Source of the DNA: Saprospiraceae bacterium
GTDB taxonomy: Bacteria; Bacteroidota; Bacteroidia; Chitinophagales; Saprospiraceae
Direction of reading: 5' to 3'
Assembly: GCA_016714445.1 (NCBI GenBank)
Contig: JADJNF010000008.1
Location: forward strand, 868,001-932,000
DNA length: 64,000 nt
Shown here: positions 7,833 through 17,358 of the stretch, in pieces
Numbering within the stretch: the first letter of the stretch is position 1
How the letters are laid out: the number at the start of each line of letters is the position of its first letter
Program-made: the position numbers and the translations under genes
Notes under the pieces: model-generated
Told to the model about the DNA's origin: nothing
Databases searched by the model: none
The model's input: only the letters and a program-made list of their open reading frames with translations

Positions 7833-9974
7833 TCACTCATATTTTTTAACATTTTTGATATTATTTTGTGTAGCAGGAACAATACTTGCAGCAAACCCGC
7901 CTCCTTCTGCCAATAAAACTTTTAATACTGTTCCGGCATCAACCTGATATTTTTCAATCTTATAAGACATAGGATTTTTGTCCCAGTGGGCATCATCACC
8001 ATCCCGATATATGGTAACAACATAATTTATACCTTTATCCAAAAAGTCAAATGGAACAATAGCCGTTCTTCGGTTTTCATCCGTAATGGCCCCTACAAAC
8101 CACTTTTTACTTCTTTTTACTTTGCGTGCGATAGTGATATAATCTCCGGGTTCGGCTTCCAGAATCCTGCTGTCATCCCAGTCCATAGCCACATCTTTTA
8201 TAAATTTAAATGCATCAGGGTGCGCTTCATAATTTTCAGGAAGGTCAGCTGCCATATGCAGTGGACTATACATGGTCACATATAGCGCCAGTTGTTTTGC
8301 CAGGGTGGTATGCACATAATTATCCTTTTTACCATATTTATCCAGTTTGATCTGAAATATCCCTGGAGTATAATCCATAGGACCACCCATCAATCTGGTA
8401 AATGGAAGGATGGTTTCATGTTCAGGTGGATTTCCGATACTCCATGCATTAAACTCATTGCCTCTCGCCGCTTCGTTGGCTACCCAGTTCGGATATGTTC
8501 TGTGCATTCCGGTAGGTCTGACCGGTTCGTGCATATCTACCATAATTTTATTTGATGCTGTTGTGGCCGCAACCCGGTTATAGTGGTTTACCATCCACTG
8601 ACCATCATGGTGTTCGCCACGAGGTATGATCTTACCAACATAACCTGTTTTTACTGCATCATATCCGTTTTTCTTCATAAAATCATACGCTTTATCCATC
8701 CATCTTTCATAATTGGTGACAGAACCAGAAGTCTCATGGTGCATGATGAGTTTTACTTTTTTAGCAGCAGCATATGTATTGAGTTCTTTTACATCAAAAT
8801 CAGGATATGGAGTGATAAAATCAAACACATCTTCTTTCCACTTGCCATACCAATCTTCCCAACCTACATTCCAGCCTTCTACCAAAACTCCGTCAAAACC
8901 ATGTTTGGCAGCAAAGTCGATATACTTTTTAGTATTGGTTGTAGTTGCACCATGTTTACCTGATGGTTTTAGTTTTGAAGTTTCGACATAAGCATGCATA
9001 TCCTGAGTACCTGCATAATCCCAGGTGCTGGTACCTATATGCATTTCCCACCAGATACCTACCATTTTTGTTGGTTTTATCCAGTTTTGATCCTTTATTT
9101 TACTGGGTTCGTTGAGATTCAGTATCAATTTTGACGACAGTATCTCTGTCGCTTTATCAGAAATGATGATAGTCCGCCATGGAGTGGCAAACGGTGTCTG
9201 CAAATATGCTTTATTCCCGGTATAATCCGGAACAAGCCTGGATATAAGGTCATTTTTGGATTTGTCAATATGCAATTGCATGGCCGGATAATTGACCAAA
9301 GCTGCTTCATGGATATTGATGTATATTCCTTCAGCTGTTTTCATCATGAGTGGTGTCTGAACTCCGGAGTCATCTTTGACCACCCTCGTACCTATTTCGG
9401 TATGTCTTTCGCTCACTTTTTTACCATCTACTTCTCTGAGCAATGAAGTTGTATATGGATATTCATTGGTATCATAGTCTGCAGGAATCCACCATGCTTT
9501 ATGATTGCCGGTGAGCTGAAAATGTGTCAACTCTTCAGTCACGACAAAATGAGAAAGATTTTTTTGCCCGGGAAACTCATATCTGAATCCGACACCATCG
9601 TCAAAAACCCTGAAAATAATATTCATTTCTTTGGGAACATTACCTCTTTCTATGAGTTTAACGACCAGTTGCCTGTAATGATTTCTGATTGTTTTTACTT
9701 CGCCTAATACCGGATTCCAAGTCTCATTTATTAAACAAGTATCCAGGCTAGCGACTTCCAGATTATTTATGATACCTCCATCAGCAAATTGTATACCCAA
9801 TGCTGAATTTTTTATTACTTCTTTGTTTTTATAAGATACATTATAGAAAGGCCTACCATCATTATTCAATGTAAACTCCATGATAACCGTGCCACCGGGA
9901 GAAGTGATGCGTTGAGTCTGTCCGAAGGACGAGAGTGCGGAAAATAATAGAACAATTATAAGTTGATTATTCAT
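7833..9974 (-). CDS. Glycoside hydrolase family 97 (SusB-like alpha-glycosidase)
   Basis: About 713 residues from the ATG at 9974, which gives a signal peptide MNNQLIIVLLFSALSSFGQ; the upstream in-frame ATG at 10052 would place 26 residues in a repeat-bearing leader and is rejected. The N-terminal beta-sandwich is followed by the (beta/alpha)8 barrel with family signatures WEMHIGTSTWDYAGTQDMHA, LIMHHETSGSVTNYE and VDMHEPVRPTG. The HHE and DMHEP segments carry glutamates of the calcium and catalytic site of inverting GH97 enzymes such as SusB, and NEF/ARGNEFNAW follows. It acts on alpha-linked glucosides in the periplasm or outside. No susC/susD pair is adjacent, so it is an orphan rather than part of a visible polysaccharide-utilisation locus. 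Confidence 0.92.
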   Translation of the reverse strand: MNNQLIIVLLFSALSSFGQTQRITSPGGTVIMEFTLNNDGRPFYNVSYKNKEVIKNSALGIQFADGGIINNLEVASLDTCLINETWNPVLGEVKTIRNHYRQLVVKLIERGNVPKEMNIIFRVFDDGVGFRYEFPGQKNLSHFVVTEELTHFQLTGNHKAWWIPADYDTNEYPYTTSLLREVDGKKVSERHTEIGTRVVKDDSGVQTPLMMKTAEGIYINIHEAALVNYPAMQLHIDKSKNDLISRLVPDYTGNKAYLQTPFATPWRTIIISDKATEILSSKLILNLNEPSKIKDQNWIKPTKMVGIWWEMHIGTSTWDYAGTQDMHAYVETSKLKPSGKHGATTTNTKKYIDFAAKHGFDGVLVEGWNVGWEDWYGKWKEDVFDFITPYPDFDVKELNTYAAAKKVKLIMHHETSGSVTNYERWMDKAYDFMKKNGYDAVKTGYVGKIIPRGEHHDGQWMVNHYNRVAATTASNKIMVDMHEPVRPTGMHRTYPNWVANEAARGNEFNAWSIGNPPEHETILPFTRLMGGPMDYTPGIFQIKLDKYGKKDNYVHTTLAKQLALYVTMYSPLHMAADLPENYEAHPDAFKFIKDVAMDWDDSRILEAEPGDYITIARKVKRSKKWFVGAITDENRRTAIVPFDFLDKGINYVVTIYRDGDDAHWDKNPMSYKIEKYQVDAGTVLKVLLAEGGGFAASIVPATQNNIKNVKKYE

Positions 9975-10009
9975 AAGACGATTGCTTTTTGAAATTAAAA
10001 CTTTGATTA

Positions 10010-10060
10010 TGAAGTGATTTAAAAACATATTGTTAATTTCTTTGCAAGCCATTGATCTTT
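10010..10060 (-). repeat. Dispersed leader repeat, copy upstream of GH97 gene
   Basis: Bases 10020-10060 match 40402-40442 at 38 of 41 positions, with the similarity extending left to about 10003 across a 3-base indel. Both copies lie 36-110 bases upstream of a minus-strand gene in the same orientation. Confidence 0.75.
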
Positions 10061-10070
10061 AATACTTCAG

Positions 10071-10124
10071 CTTTTTTGAGTCCCGTTTCCGATAGCTATC
10101 GGAATGGCTACGAAACTCAAAAAG
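10071..10124. repeat. Large imperfect palindrome with CCGATAGCTATCGG core
   Basis: Outer arms CTTTTTTGAGT (10071-10081) and ACTCAAAAAG (10115-10124), middle arms GTTTC and GAAAC, and a perfect inner 14-bp palindrome (10089-10102) make a long stem. CCGATAGCTATCGG-type palindromes are, from general knowledge, abundant in Bacteroidota intergenic DNA. It sits in the 9975-10615 gap between divergent genes; the remaining part of that gap (10125-10615) is AT-rich with no further feature recognised. Confidence 0.65.
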
Positions 10125-10615
10125 CGCTTCGTCTTAAAAATCAAGCACTTACGATTAATTTTAACACATATTAATAAATGACTTCTATATAAAAAAAGAT
10201 AAAAATATAGATCCTTAGCTATTGGCTAAAGTGACAAAGATCATAAGAATATATGATTGTAAGTCAATATGGGATTTAATTTTCGAAATCAAAAATTAAC
10301 GTTTTATAAGTTGTAAATTTTTTTAACATTCTTTTCAATGTGTCCACTTAGAAAAATAAACATCAATAGATCAAAGACACTATTTATGTCAAAAATATGA
10401 TCATCAACATGTTAAAAAATTTTATTATTAGTGTTCTTGTGCCTTTAAGGACGATTCATATTTTTCGGAGTAGAATCATACAATATGGAGCATGATGAAA
10501 AACAAAAAGTATTAAATATTTGCTAAAAGAGCTGAATTTTTTAATTTATTTTACACATTAGTTGTTATTACATTGGTTACAAGTAGTTAATCATTAAGTA
10601 CTTAAATTTATTTTT

Positions 10616-13600
10616 ATGAAAAAGTTCCTATTTTTAGCAGTAGCGATTCTTTTCTCGCATTTTACTATTGATGCGCAATATTTTGGTCGTAACAAACCGA
10701 GGTATCAGACTTTCGATTTTAAGGTGGTGGAAACGCCGCATTTCAAAATACATCATTACCTGAAAAATGACCAAATGGTGGATTATGTTTCCCGGGTTTC
10801 GGAGCAATGGTATGGAAATCACCACAAAATATTCGGTAAGGATATTCTATTTAAAAACCCGATAATCCTGTATAACAATCATGCAGAATTTCAACAAACC
10901 AACACCATTTCAAGTGATATCGGTATCGGTACCGGCGGGGTAACAGAAGCATTGAAAAACAGAGTTGTCATGCCGATTACTTTCTCACTACAGACCACCC
11001 ATCATGTTTTGGTCCACGAAATGGTCCATGCATTTCAATATAACAATATTTTGACCGCAGACTCCACCTCATTACAGTCATTGGCAAACACCCCTTTGTG
11101 GATGATAGAAGGTATGGCAGAATATTTTTCTATCGGCAGAAAAGATGCATTTACAGCCATGTGGATGAGAGATGCTATTCTTAATAATAATTTGCCGGAA
11201 ATCAGCAAAATGAATAATTTTAAATATTTCCCTTACCGTTATGGTCAATCTCTAATGGCTTTTCTAGGTGGTTTTTACGGAGATGATAAGCTCAATGAAA
11301 TGTTTATGAGTACTGCTCAAAATGGTTTGGAAACGGGATTTACAGAAGCATTCGGGCATGATACTAAAACGATAAGCAATATGTGGCATTCTGCACTCAA
11401 AACACATTACGCTCCTTTTTTAACTGACCGTAAAGAAAAACCTCAGGGCAAAAAACTGATCTCCGAAGACAATGGAGGCAACTTGAATGTATCTCCATCT
11501 CTTAGCCCGAATGGTAAGTATGTGATTTTTCTTTCAGAGAAAGACCTATTCAATACAGACCTATATCTGGCTGATGCATCCAGAGGTAAAATAATAAAAA
11601 AAGTAGCCAGCCTTACCCAATCCGGTGATTTGGATTATATAAATGTACTGGAGTCTTCCGGTGCGTGGTCTCCCAATGGTAAAGATTTTGCGTTTGTAGG
11701 TGTAAAAAAAGGAAAAAATGTATTGGTGATCAAAGATGCAGACACAGGTAAAAATGTACAAACGGTTTCAGTATCCAATCTTGATGCCTTCGTAAACCCT
11801 GTCTATCACCCTAATGGTAAAGAAGTGGTTGTTACCGGACTTAAAGATGGTCAGCCGGATTTATACTCCATCCATTTAAAGACACAGAAGGCAACCCAAC
11901 TTACCAATGATATGTATAGCGAAAATATGGCGAGTTTTTCATCTGACGGCAGTAAACTTATATTTTGTTATGATAAAAATAGTATTGTTAATGGTCGGTA
12001 CGATGGGAAATATACTTATGATATAGCTGAAATGGATTACCCGTCCGGAAGTATCCGTATTTTTCCCTTCTTTCATGGTGCGGATAATCTGAACCCTGTA
12101 TTTGACTATGAGGACAATTTCTATTTTGTAAGTGACAGAGACGGTTTACGCAATCTATACAAATTTGACCGGGACTCCGGAAAGATTTTTCAAATGACTG
12201 ACCTTTTGACTGGTATCAGTGGAATAAGTGGTTTTTCACCTATGATTTCAGCCAGTAGTAAAAAAGACAGAATACTCTATACTCATTATTATAACAGTAA
12301 ATATACCATCTATGAAGCTTCCTCCGCAGAATTATTAAATAAATGGATAGAAGATACAAAAGTAACTGATCAGAACATGGGCATACTTCCTGTATCCGGA
12401 TTAAATAAGAACGACATTGTAGGTACAAATTTTAGAGAAGCGGATCGAACTTTAAACTCCATGGTGTCAAACTCAAAAAAGTCCAACTACAATCCAAACT
12501 TTAAGCTTGATTATATCGGTGGCGGAGGTGGTGTGGGAGTAGGTGTAAATAACAACTCTTTCCGAACTGCCACCGGATTGCAAGGTGGTGTGGATATGCT
12601 CTTTGGTGATATGCTGGGCAATCATCAGTTATATTCCCAAATTGCTCTAAATGGAGAAATTCTTGATATTGGCGGAATGGTCAGTTATATCAATCGTAAA
12701 AAACAACTTGCCTGGGGTGTTGGACTTAGCCATGTCCCGTTAAGGACGGGTTTTCAAAGCTTCGAACAGGTGAATATAACATTGGGAGGTATCGAAACTC
12801 CAGCCATCAAAGCATCGACCAATCTAATACGTATTTTTGATCAGAGTCTGAATATATTCACACATTACCCCATTTCATCAACATTGAGATTGGAAGGTGG
12901 AGTCGCCGGAACCCACCGCAGCTTCAGATGGGATGAATATAATGATTACTATATCGGAAATCATTTCAGTGGGTATCAACTGGTAGGTACGGACAAAAAA
13001 AGAATTCCCACAGGCGATGAGCTGCAAATTGATCAATATTATACCATTCTGAAAGGGTCGGGTGCAAACGCAAATATTGCAGTCGTTGGCGATAATTCAT
13101 ATTTTGGTGTAACTGCCCCGCTTGCAGGGCACCGATTCAGGGTTAGTGCAGAACAATATATAGGTAGTGATACTTACACTGGACTATTGGTAGATGGTCG
13201 TAAGTACTTCTGGATGCGTCCCGTAAGTTTTGCTTTCAGAGGTACATCATATTTTAGGTGGGAAAAGGAAACCAACTCCGTATATCCGCTATATCTTGGA
13301 AACATGGGTTTTGTAAGAGGATTGGGTTCTATTTTAGCCAGCAATGTGGAAGAAATAGGTCTTACATTCAGTCAGTTGCTCGGATCAAAAATGATGATTG
13401 GAAGTTTTGAAATCAGATTGCCATTTACAGGACCCAAAAGACTTTCCCTGATACCTTCAACTTTTTTACTCACGGACCTGAATCTGTTTATAGATGCAGG
13501 AGTAGCTTTTGACAATTTTAGTGATTTTTCTACCGGTAAGTTGATAGATTTTATAGTAAGGGATGAAGATGGAAACATTATTCTGGATGGGAATGGAAAT

Positions 13601-13765
13601 CCTATATATGAAGTCAGAAATGCAAAACCAACATTGATTACTTCTGTGGGTATCTCTATGAGGCTAAATCTTTTTGGAGCCCTTATCGTTGAGCCTTATT
13701 ATGCTATGCCATTGATTGACGGATCAAGATTCAGGTTTGGGTTAAATCTTATACCGGGATGGTAG
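10616..13765 (+). CDS. Surface protein: zincin domain, TolB-like propeller and C-terminal barrel
   Basis: A 1049-residue exported protein (signal peptide 1-20). Residues 40-270 look like a peptidase MA-type gluzincin: HEMVH gives His134, Glu135 and His138, with Glu165 in WMIEGMAEY as the likely third ligand. About 275-560 carries TolB/WD40-like beta-propeller repeats (SPNGKYVIFLSEK, SPNGKDFAFVG, SSDGSKLIFCYD). From about 630 the chain is Gly-rich and strand-rich like an outer membrane beta-barrel, ending FGLNLIPGW with an aromatic C-terminal residue. A metal-dependent peptidase anchored in the outer membrane is likely but unproven. The gene is followed by a TPR gene with its own promoter-like box. 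Confidence 0.8.
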   Translation: MKKFLFLAVAILFSHFTIDAQYFGRNKPRYQTFDFKVVETPHFKIHHYLKNDQMVDYVSRVSEQWYGNHHKIFGKDILFKNPIILYNNHAEFQQTNTISSDIGIGTGGVTEALKNRVVMPITFSLQTTHHVLVHEMVHAFQYNNILTADSTSLQSLANTPLWMIEGMAEYFSIGRKDAFTAMWMRDAILNNNLPEISKMNNFKYFPYRYGQSLMAFLGGFYGDDKLNEMFMSTAQNGLETGFTEAFGHDTKTISNMWHSALKTHYAPFLTDRKEKPQGKKLISEDNGGNLNVSPSLSPNGKYVIFLSEKDLFNTDLYLADASRGKIIKKVASLTQSGDLDYINVLESSGAWSPNGKDFAFVGVKKGKNVLVIKDADTGKNVQTVSVSNLDAFVNPVYHPNGKEVVVTGLKDGQPDLYSIHLKTQKATQLTNDMYSENMASFSSDGSKLIFCYDKNSIVNGRYDGKYTYDIAEMDYPSGSIRIFPFFHGADNLNPVFDYEDNFYFVSDRDGLRNLYKFDRDSGKIFQMTDLLTGISGISGFSPMISASSKKDRILYTHYYNSKYTIYEASSAELLNKWIEDTKVTDQNMGILPVSGLNKNDIVGTNFREADRTLNSMVSNSKKSNYNPNFKLDYIGGGGGVGVGVNNNSFRTATGLQGGVDMLFGDMLGNHQLYSQIALNGEILDIGGMVSYINRKKQLAWGVGLSHVPLRTGFQSFEQVNITLGGIETPAIKASTNLIRIFDQSLNIFTHYPISSTLRLEGGVAGTHRSFRWDEYNDYYIGNHFSGYQLVGTDKKRIPTGDELQIDQYYTILKGSGANANIAVVGDNSYFGVTAPLAGHRFRVSAEQYIGSDTYTGLLVDGRKYFWMRPVSFAFRGTSYFRWEKETNSVYPLYLGNMGFVRGLGSILASNVEEIGLTFSQLLGSKMMIGSFEIRLPFTGPKRLSLIPSTFLLTDLNLFIDAGVAFDNFSDFSTGKLIDFIVRDEDGNIILDGNGNPIYEVRNAKPTLITSVGISMRLNLFGALIVEPYYAMPLIDGSRFRFGLNLIPGW

Positions 13766-13863
13766 ATTCAATAATAAAGACATGTTTTTCTATTTAAAAT
13801 TGATTTTCAATACATTTAATATTACATAATATTGATATGTGTTAAAATTTATTAATTAAAGTG

Positions 13864-13871
13864 TAACTTTG
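13864..13871 (+). promoter_or_regulatory. Bacteroidota -7 box (TAACTTTG)
   Basis: Exact TAnnTTTG match 57 bases upstream of the TPR gene, suggesting it is transcribed separately from the large surface protein gene. Confidence 0.4.
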
Positions 13872-13927
13872 TATATCCATTTGATGTTAATTTCGTTTTA
13901 CGCTAATACATCTATTAATTTAGTATC

Positions 13928-15742
13928 ATGATTAAAGTTCAGTTTAGATTATTTTATACTTTTTTGCTTATTATATTTTTTATGTTTTCTGCTGCAGGTC
14001 AGCAAAAATATCGACTGGCTGTAGAGTATTACAATTCCGGAGAGTATGAAAAAGCCGCACAGATATATGAGTCACTTTATAAGGAAAGTCCGAATAATAA
14101 ATCTTACTTTAACTGGTACATCCAATGTCTGATTGATCTTAAAGATTATGAAAATGCCGGAAGAATCACACAAGCGGAACTTAAAAAAAATCCCAATGAT
14201 GTTTCATTATACGTTACTTACGGAAATTTACTGGAAAGACAAGGTTTTAATGATAAGGCCAATGCAGAATATCGAAAAGCCATCAATAATCTAAACCCTG
14301 ACCCAACCAACATCACCAATCTTGCCAATAATTTTACCAATCTTGCCAAGTATGATCTGGCAATAGAAACCTATCTGAAAGGTGAAAAACTATCCAATGT
14401 AGAAAATTTATATGTTTATAATCTTGCAGATTTATACCGGCGTCAGGGTGATGTCAAAAATATGATAAAATACTACCTTATTACGGTAGAAAAGGAGCCA
14501 TCTAGTGCCAATATTCAGACTAGTTTACAAAGGTTTTTATCGGAAGAAGACTACCCTGAATTGCAGAAGCAGCTGTATCAGAAGATCCAGGAAAAGACGG
14601 ATATTCCCCATTATGGAGAATTATTGCAATGGACTTTTACTCAGAAAAAAGAATATGACAAAGCGCTTAGGCAAGCAAAAGCACTGGACAGACAGTTTGA
14701 AGAAAATGGTAACAGAGTATTTAATCTGGCTGATGTGGCTTTTAAAGACAAGGACTACAACACGGCTATAGACGCTTATCAATATATAGTAAATAACCAT
14801 GGCCGAAATACGAGTTTTTATCTGGATTCTAAAAGAGGTTTACTCAATAGCAAAAAAGCAAAAGTAACGGAAAACTTCAATTACAGTAAAGAAGATCTCC
14901 TGGTTTTAAAAATGGAATATGTCTCCTTCCTGAATGAATTGGGTAGAAACACACAAACAGCCCCTTTGATGCAGGAGTTTGCAGACTTTGAAGCATTGTA
15001 TGTAAATGAATTGGATACTGCAATCATGATCTTGGAAGAACTCAGAAATTTCGGAGGATTACCCCCGGATGCCATAGCAAAAGCTAAACTTGCACTTGGG
15101 GACTATTATCTTATGAATGGCGACAGGTGGGAAGCCAGTCTTTTATTCAGCCAGGTAGATAAAGATTTTAAAGAAGGGCAAATTGGCGAATATGCCAGAG
15201 AAAGAAATGCCAGACTTTCATATTATGCAGGAGATTTTGAATGGTCACAGGAACAGTTTAAAATATTGAAAGGAGCTACTTCAAAACTTATTTCAAACGA
15301 CGCCATAGATATGTCGGTTTTCATCCTGGATAACCTCGGTATGGATACTACAGAAGTTACCCTTCAGATGTTTGCCCAAGCAGAATTACTTACCTTCCAG
15401 AATAAATATATCGAAGCAATACAAAAACTTGATTCCATAAAAATCCTGTTTCCCGAACATAGTCTCGATGATGATGTGTTATACACCAAGGCTCAGATTT
15501 ATAAAAAACAGCGTAGGACTGCGGAAATGATAGAGATGTATCAAACGATTATCGAAAAATATCCTGAAGAAATACGGGCTGATAATGCCATATTTGAACT
15601 CGCAGAATTGTATGAAACAAAACTTAATGAACCTGAAAAAGCAAAGGTTTTGTATGAAAAACTTTTTGTCGATTATAGCAGCAGTACATTTGCCGTAGAA
15701 GCCAGAAAAAGATTCCGTATATTAAGAGGCGATGAACTGTAG
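13928..15742 (+). CDS. Tetratricopeptide repeat protein
   Basis: A 604-residue exported protein with an N-terminal hydrophobic signal (about 5-24, ending SAAGQ) and a chain of TPR units through most of its length (for example YYNSGEYEKAAQIYESLY near 37, a middle block around 270-310 and YETKLNEPEKAKVLYEKLF near the end). Such proteins act as periplasmic scaffolds; no enzymatic domain is visible. Its stop is three bases before the DUF4286 start, so the two are cotranscribed. Confidence 0.85.
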   Translation: MIKVQFRLFYTFLLIIFFMFSAAGQQKYRLAVEYYNSGEYEKAAQIYESLYKESPNNKSYFNWYIQCLIDLKDYENAGRITQAELKKNPNDVSLYVTYGNLLERQGFNDKANAEYRKAINNLNPDPTNITNLANNFTNLAKYDLAIETYLKGEKLSNVENLYVYNLADLYRRQGDVKNMIKYYLITVEKEPSSANIQTSLQRFLSEEDYPELQKQLYQKIQEKTDIPHYGELLQWTFTQKKEYDKALRQAKALDRQFEENGNRVFNLADVAFKDKDYNTAIDAYQYIVNNHGRNTSFYLDSKRGLLNSKKAKVTENFNYSKEDLLVLKMEYVSFLNELGRNTQTAPLMQEFADFEALYVNELDTAIMILEELRNFGGLPPDAIAKAKLALGDYYLMNGDRWEASLLFSQVDKDFKEGQIGEYARERNARLSYYAGDFEWSQEQFKILKGATSKLISNDAIDMSVFILDNLGMDTTEVTLQMFAQAELLTFQNKYIEAIQKLDSIKILFPEHSLDDDVLYTKAQIYKKQRRTAEMIEMYQTIIEKYPEEIRADNAIFELAELYETKLNEPEKAKVLYEKLFVDYSSSTFAVEARKRFRILRGDEL

Positions 15743-15745
15743 TAT

Positions 15746-16060
15746 ATGAAAATTCTTTATAATGTTACCATCAAAATAAGTACAGACCTTCATATAGAAT
15801 GGTTGGAATGGATGAAGCGGGTACATATACCTGAAGTAATGGCCACCGGATGTTTTGAATCTTACAGGATCACCAGAATATTGGGTGATGATGATGAGCA
15901 TGGAGTAGGTTTTGCTGTACAGTATGTCTCTGCTGACATGGATATTTTTAATATTTATCAACAGCAACATGCAAAGCGACTACAGCAGGAACATAGCGAC
16001 CGATATGCCAATCAGTATGTGTCTTTCAGAACATTGATGAAAATAGAAGCTGAAGGCTAA
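15746..16060 (+). CDS. DUF4286 family protein
   Basis: A 104-residue soluble protein that begins MKILYNVTIKISTDLHIEWL and has the family's ferredoxin-like alternation of strands and helices, including the WLEWMKRVHIPEVMATG segment. DUF4286 is a small Bacteroidota family without known function; the fold resembles stress-responsive dimeric alpha/beta barrel proteins, which is only an analogy. It follows the TPR gene by three bases. Its stop codon lies 13 bases from the convergent stop of the sensor kinase gene. Confidence 0.88.
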   Translation: MKILYNVTIKISTDLHIEWLEWMKRVHIPEVMATGCFESYRITRILGDDDEHGVGFAVQYVSADMDIFNIYQQQHAKRLQQEHSDRYANQYVSFRTLMKIEAEG

Positions 16061-16073
16061 GTGATGATTAAAA

Positions 16074-17240
16074 CTACCCGGCAAGAGGTAATATTATAGC
16101 AAATGTAGTTTCTTCATTGGGTTTGGAAGATTTTACATATATTTTTCCTTTGTGATATTCTTCAATAATTCTTTTGGCCAAAGACAATCCAAGTCCCCAG
16201 CCCCTTTTTTTGGTAGAATATCCTGGCCTGAAAACCGACTTAAATTTATGTGAAGGAATACCATGGCCAGTATCACTTAGCTCTATACAGACGTAATTAT
16301 TTTGCTTAAATACCTTGCAGGAAATGGTCCCCTTTCCATCCATGGCATCCAGAGAATTTCTTATAAGATTTTCTATCACCCAAGCAAACAGGTGTTTATT
16401 GATCATCGCAAATATTTCCGCATCCGGTGCTTTGAAATTGAAGACTATTTTCCGTGATGCCCTCCGTTGCAAGTATTCCTTTACTTCATACAATTCAATA
16501 AAAATATCTGCAGGTTTTAATACCGGTTCAGAACCTATTTTTGAAAATCTGTCCGCTACCAGCTCCAGCCGGTCTACATCTTTGGTCAGTTCGTTGAGTA
16601 CATCCAATTGGTCGGGCTGGTCTGCATAGTTGTCTTTAAGATATTCTACCCAGCCCAAAATTGCACTTATGGGTGTCCCTAACTGGTGCGCTGTTTCTTT
16701 GGCCATACCCGCCCAAACTCTGTTTTGTTCCGCCTTTCGGGAAGAATTGAAAATGAAGTATCCAAGCGCAATATACAGACCCACCAATAAACCTTGAACT
16801 ACCGGAAATAACTTAATGTAAGTGAGCAAAGGAGAATTAAAACAATATATATATTTAGCATAACCTTTTCCTGAAATAGGTACTTCACCTGATGCTAAAA
16901 ATTCATCTCTCTTCTTTAAGAGAAATTCCTGATTATTCAGATTTTCTTTTTTAAAATTCAGCCCTTCCAACTCACCATTTTCGTCTTCATAAATGACAGG
17001 GAGTGGGAAAGAGTCCTTAACGGTATTGATAAATTCCCAGTAATTTTCATCATAAGTTTCCTGATCATTAAGTTTTATTAGTCCTTTGATCGCTTCGGTA
17101 TACAAAATGATATTTTTCTCTTCATTCTTTTTTAGTTTTTCTGCTAAAAAATTTGAGTATATAATGGTAGCTGCAAGAATGGCTGCACCGAGCACCATCA
17201 ATACGAACTTCCAATAATTATTACTGCTGAATAATGACAT
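16074..17240 (-). CDS. Membrane sensor histidine kinase
   Basis: A 388-residue kinase. Transmembrane segments are at about 11-31 and 146-166, enclosing a periplasmic sensor region of roughly 110 residues. The phosphoacceptor is His185 in AKETAHQLGTPISAI, a variant H-box common in Bacteroidota. The HATPase domain has an N box (ENLIRNSLDAMDG), a G1 box (DTGHGIP) and a G2 box (RGWGLGLSLAKRI). No response regulator is adjacent, so it is an orphan kinase; the partner must be elsewhere. Confidence 0.93.
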   Translation of the reverse strand: MSLFSSNNYWKFVLMVLGAAILAATIIYSNFLAEKLKKNEEKNIILYTEAIKGLIKLNDQETYDENYWEFINTVKDSFPLPVIYEDENGELEGLNFKKENLNNQEFLLKKRDEFLASGEVPISGKGYAKYIYCFNSPLLTYIKLFPVVQGLLVGLYIALGYFIFNSSRKAEQNRVWAGMAKETAHQLGTPISAILGWVEYLKDNYADQPDQLDVLNELTKDVDRLELVADRFSKIGSEPVLKPADIFIELYEVKEYLQRRASRKIVFNFKAPDAEIFAMINKHLFAWVIENLIRNSLDAMDGKGTISCKVFKQNNYVCIELSDTGHGIPSHKFKSVFRPGYSTKKRGWGLGLSLAKRIIEEYHKGKIYVKSSKPNEETTFAIILPLAG

Positions 17241-17300
17241 CCTTATGCTTGTGTCTTAAAAACGGCACAAATTATACCAATTATTGTATAACTAAGCAAT

Positions 17301-17335
17301 AAAAAAGCCATTTAGTTACGCAGACTAAATGGCTT
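17301..17335 (-). terminator. Rho-independent terminator of the barrel-protein gene
   Basis: On the minus strand a perfect 12-bp stem (AAGCCATTTAGT at 17305-17316 with ACTAAATGGCTT at 17324-17335) with a 7-base loop runs into a T tract (17301-17306). It lies 23 bases beyond the stop of the outer membrane protein gene. Confidence 0.85.
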
Positions 17336-17358
17336 ACAGTATTTTACATCCTATTGTA

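Noticed and set aside
9975..10052. N-terminal extension of the GH97 gene to an ATG at 10052
   Set aside because: It would place 26 non-signal residues before a clear signal peptide starting at 9974 and would lie in a dispersed repeat.
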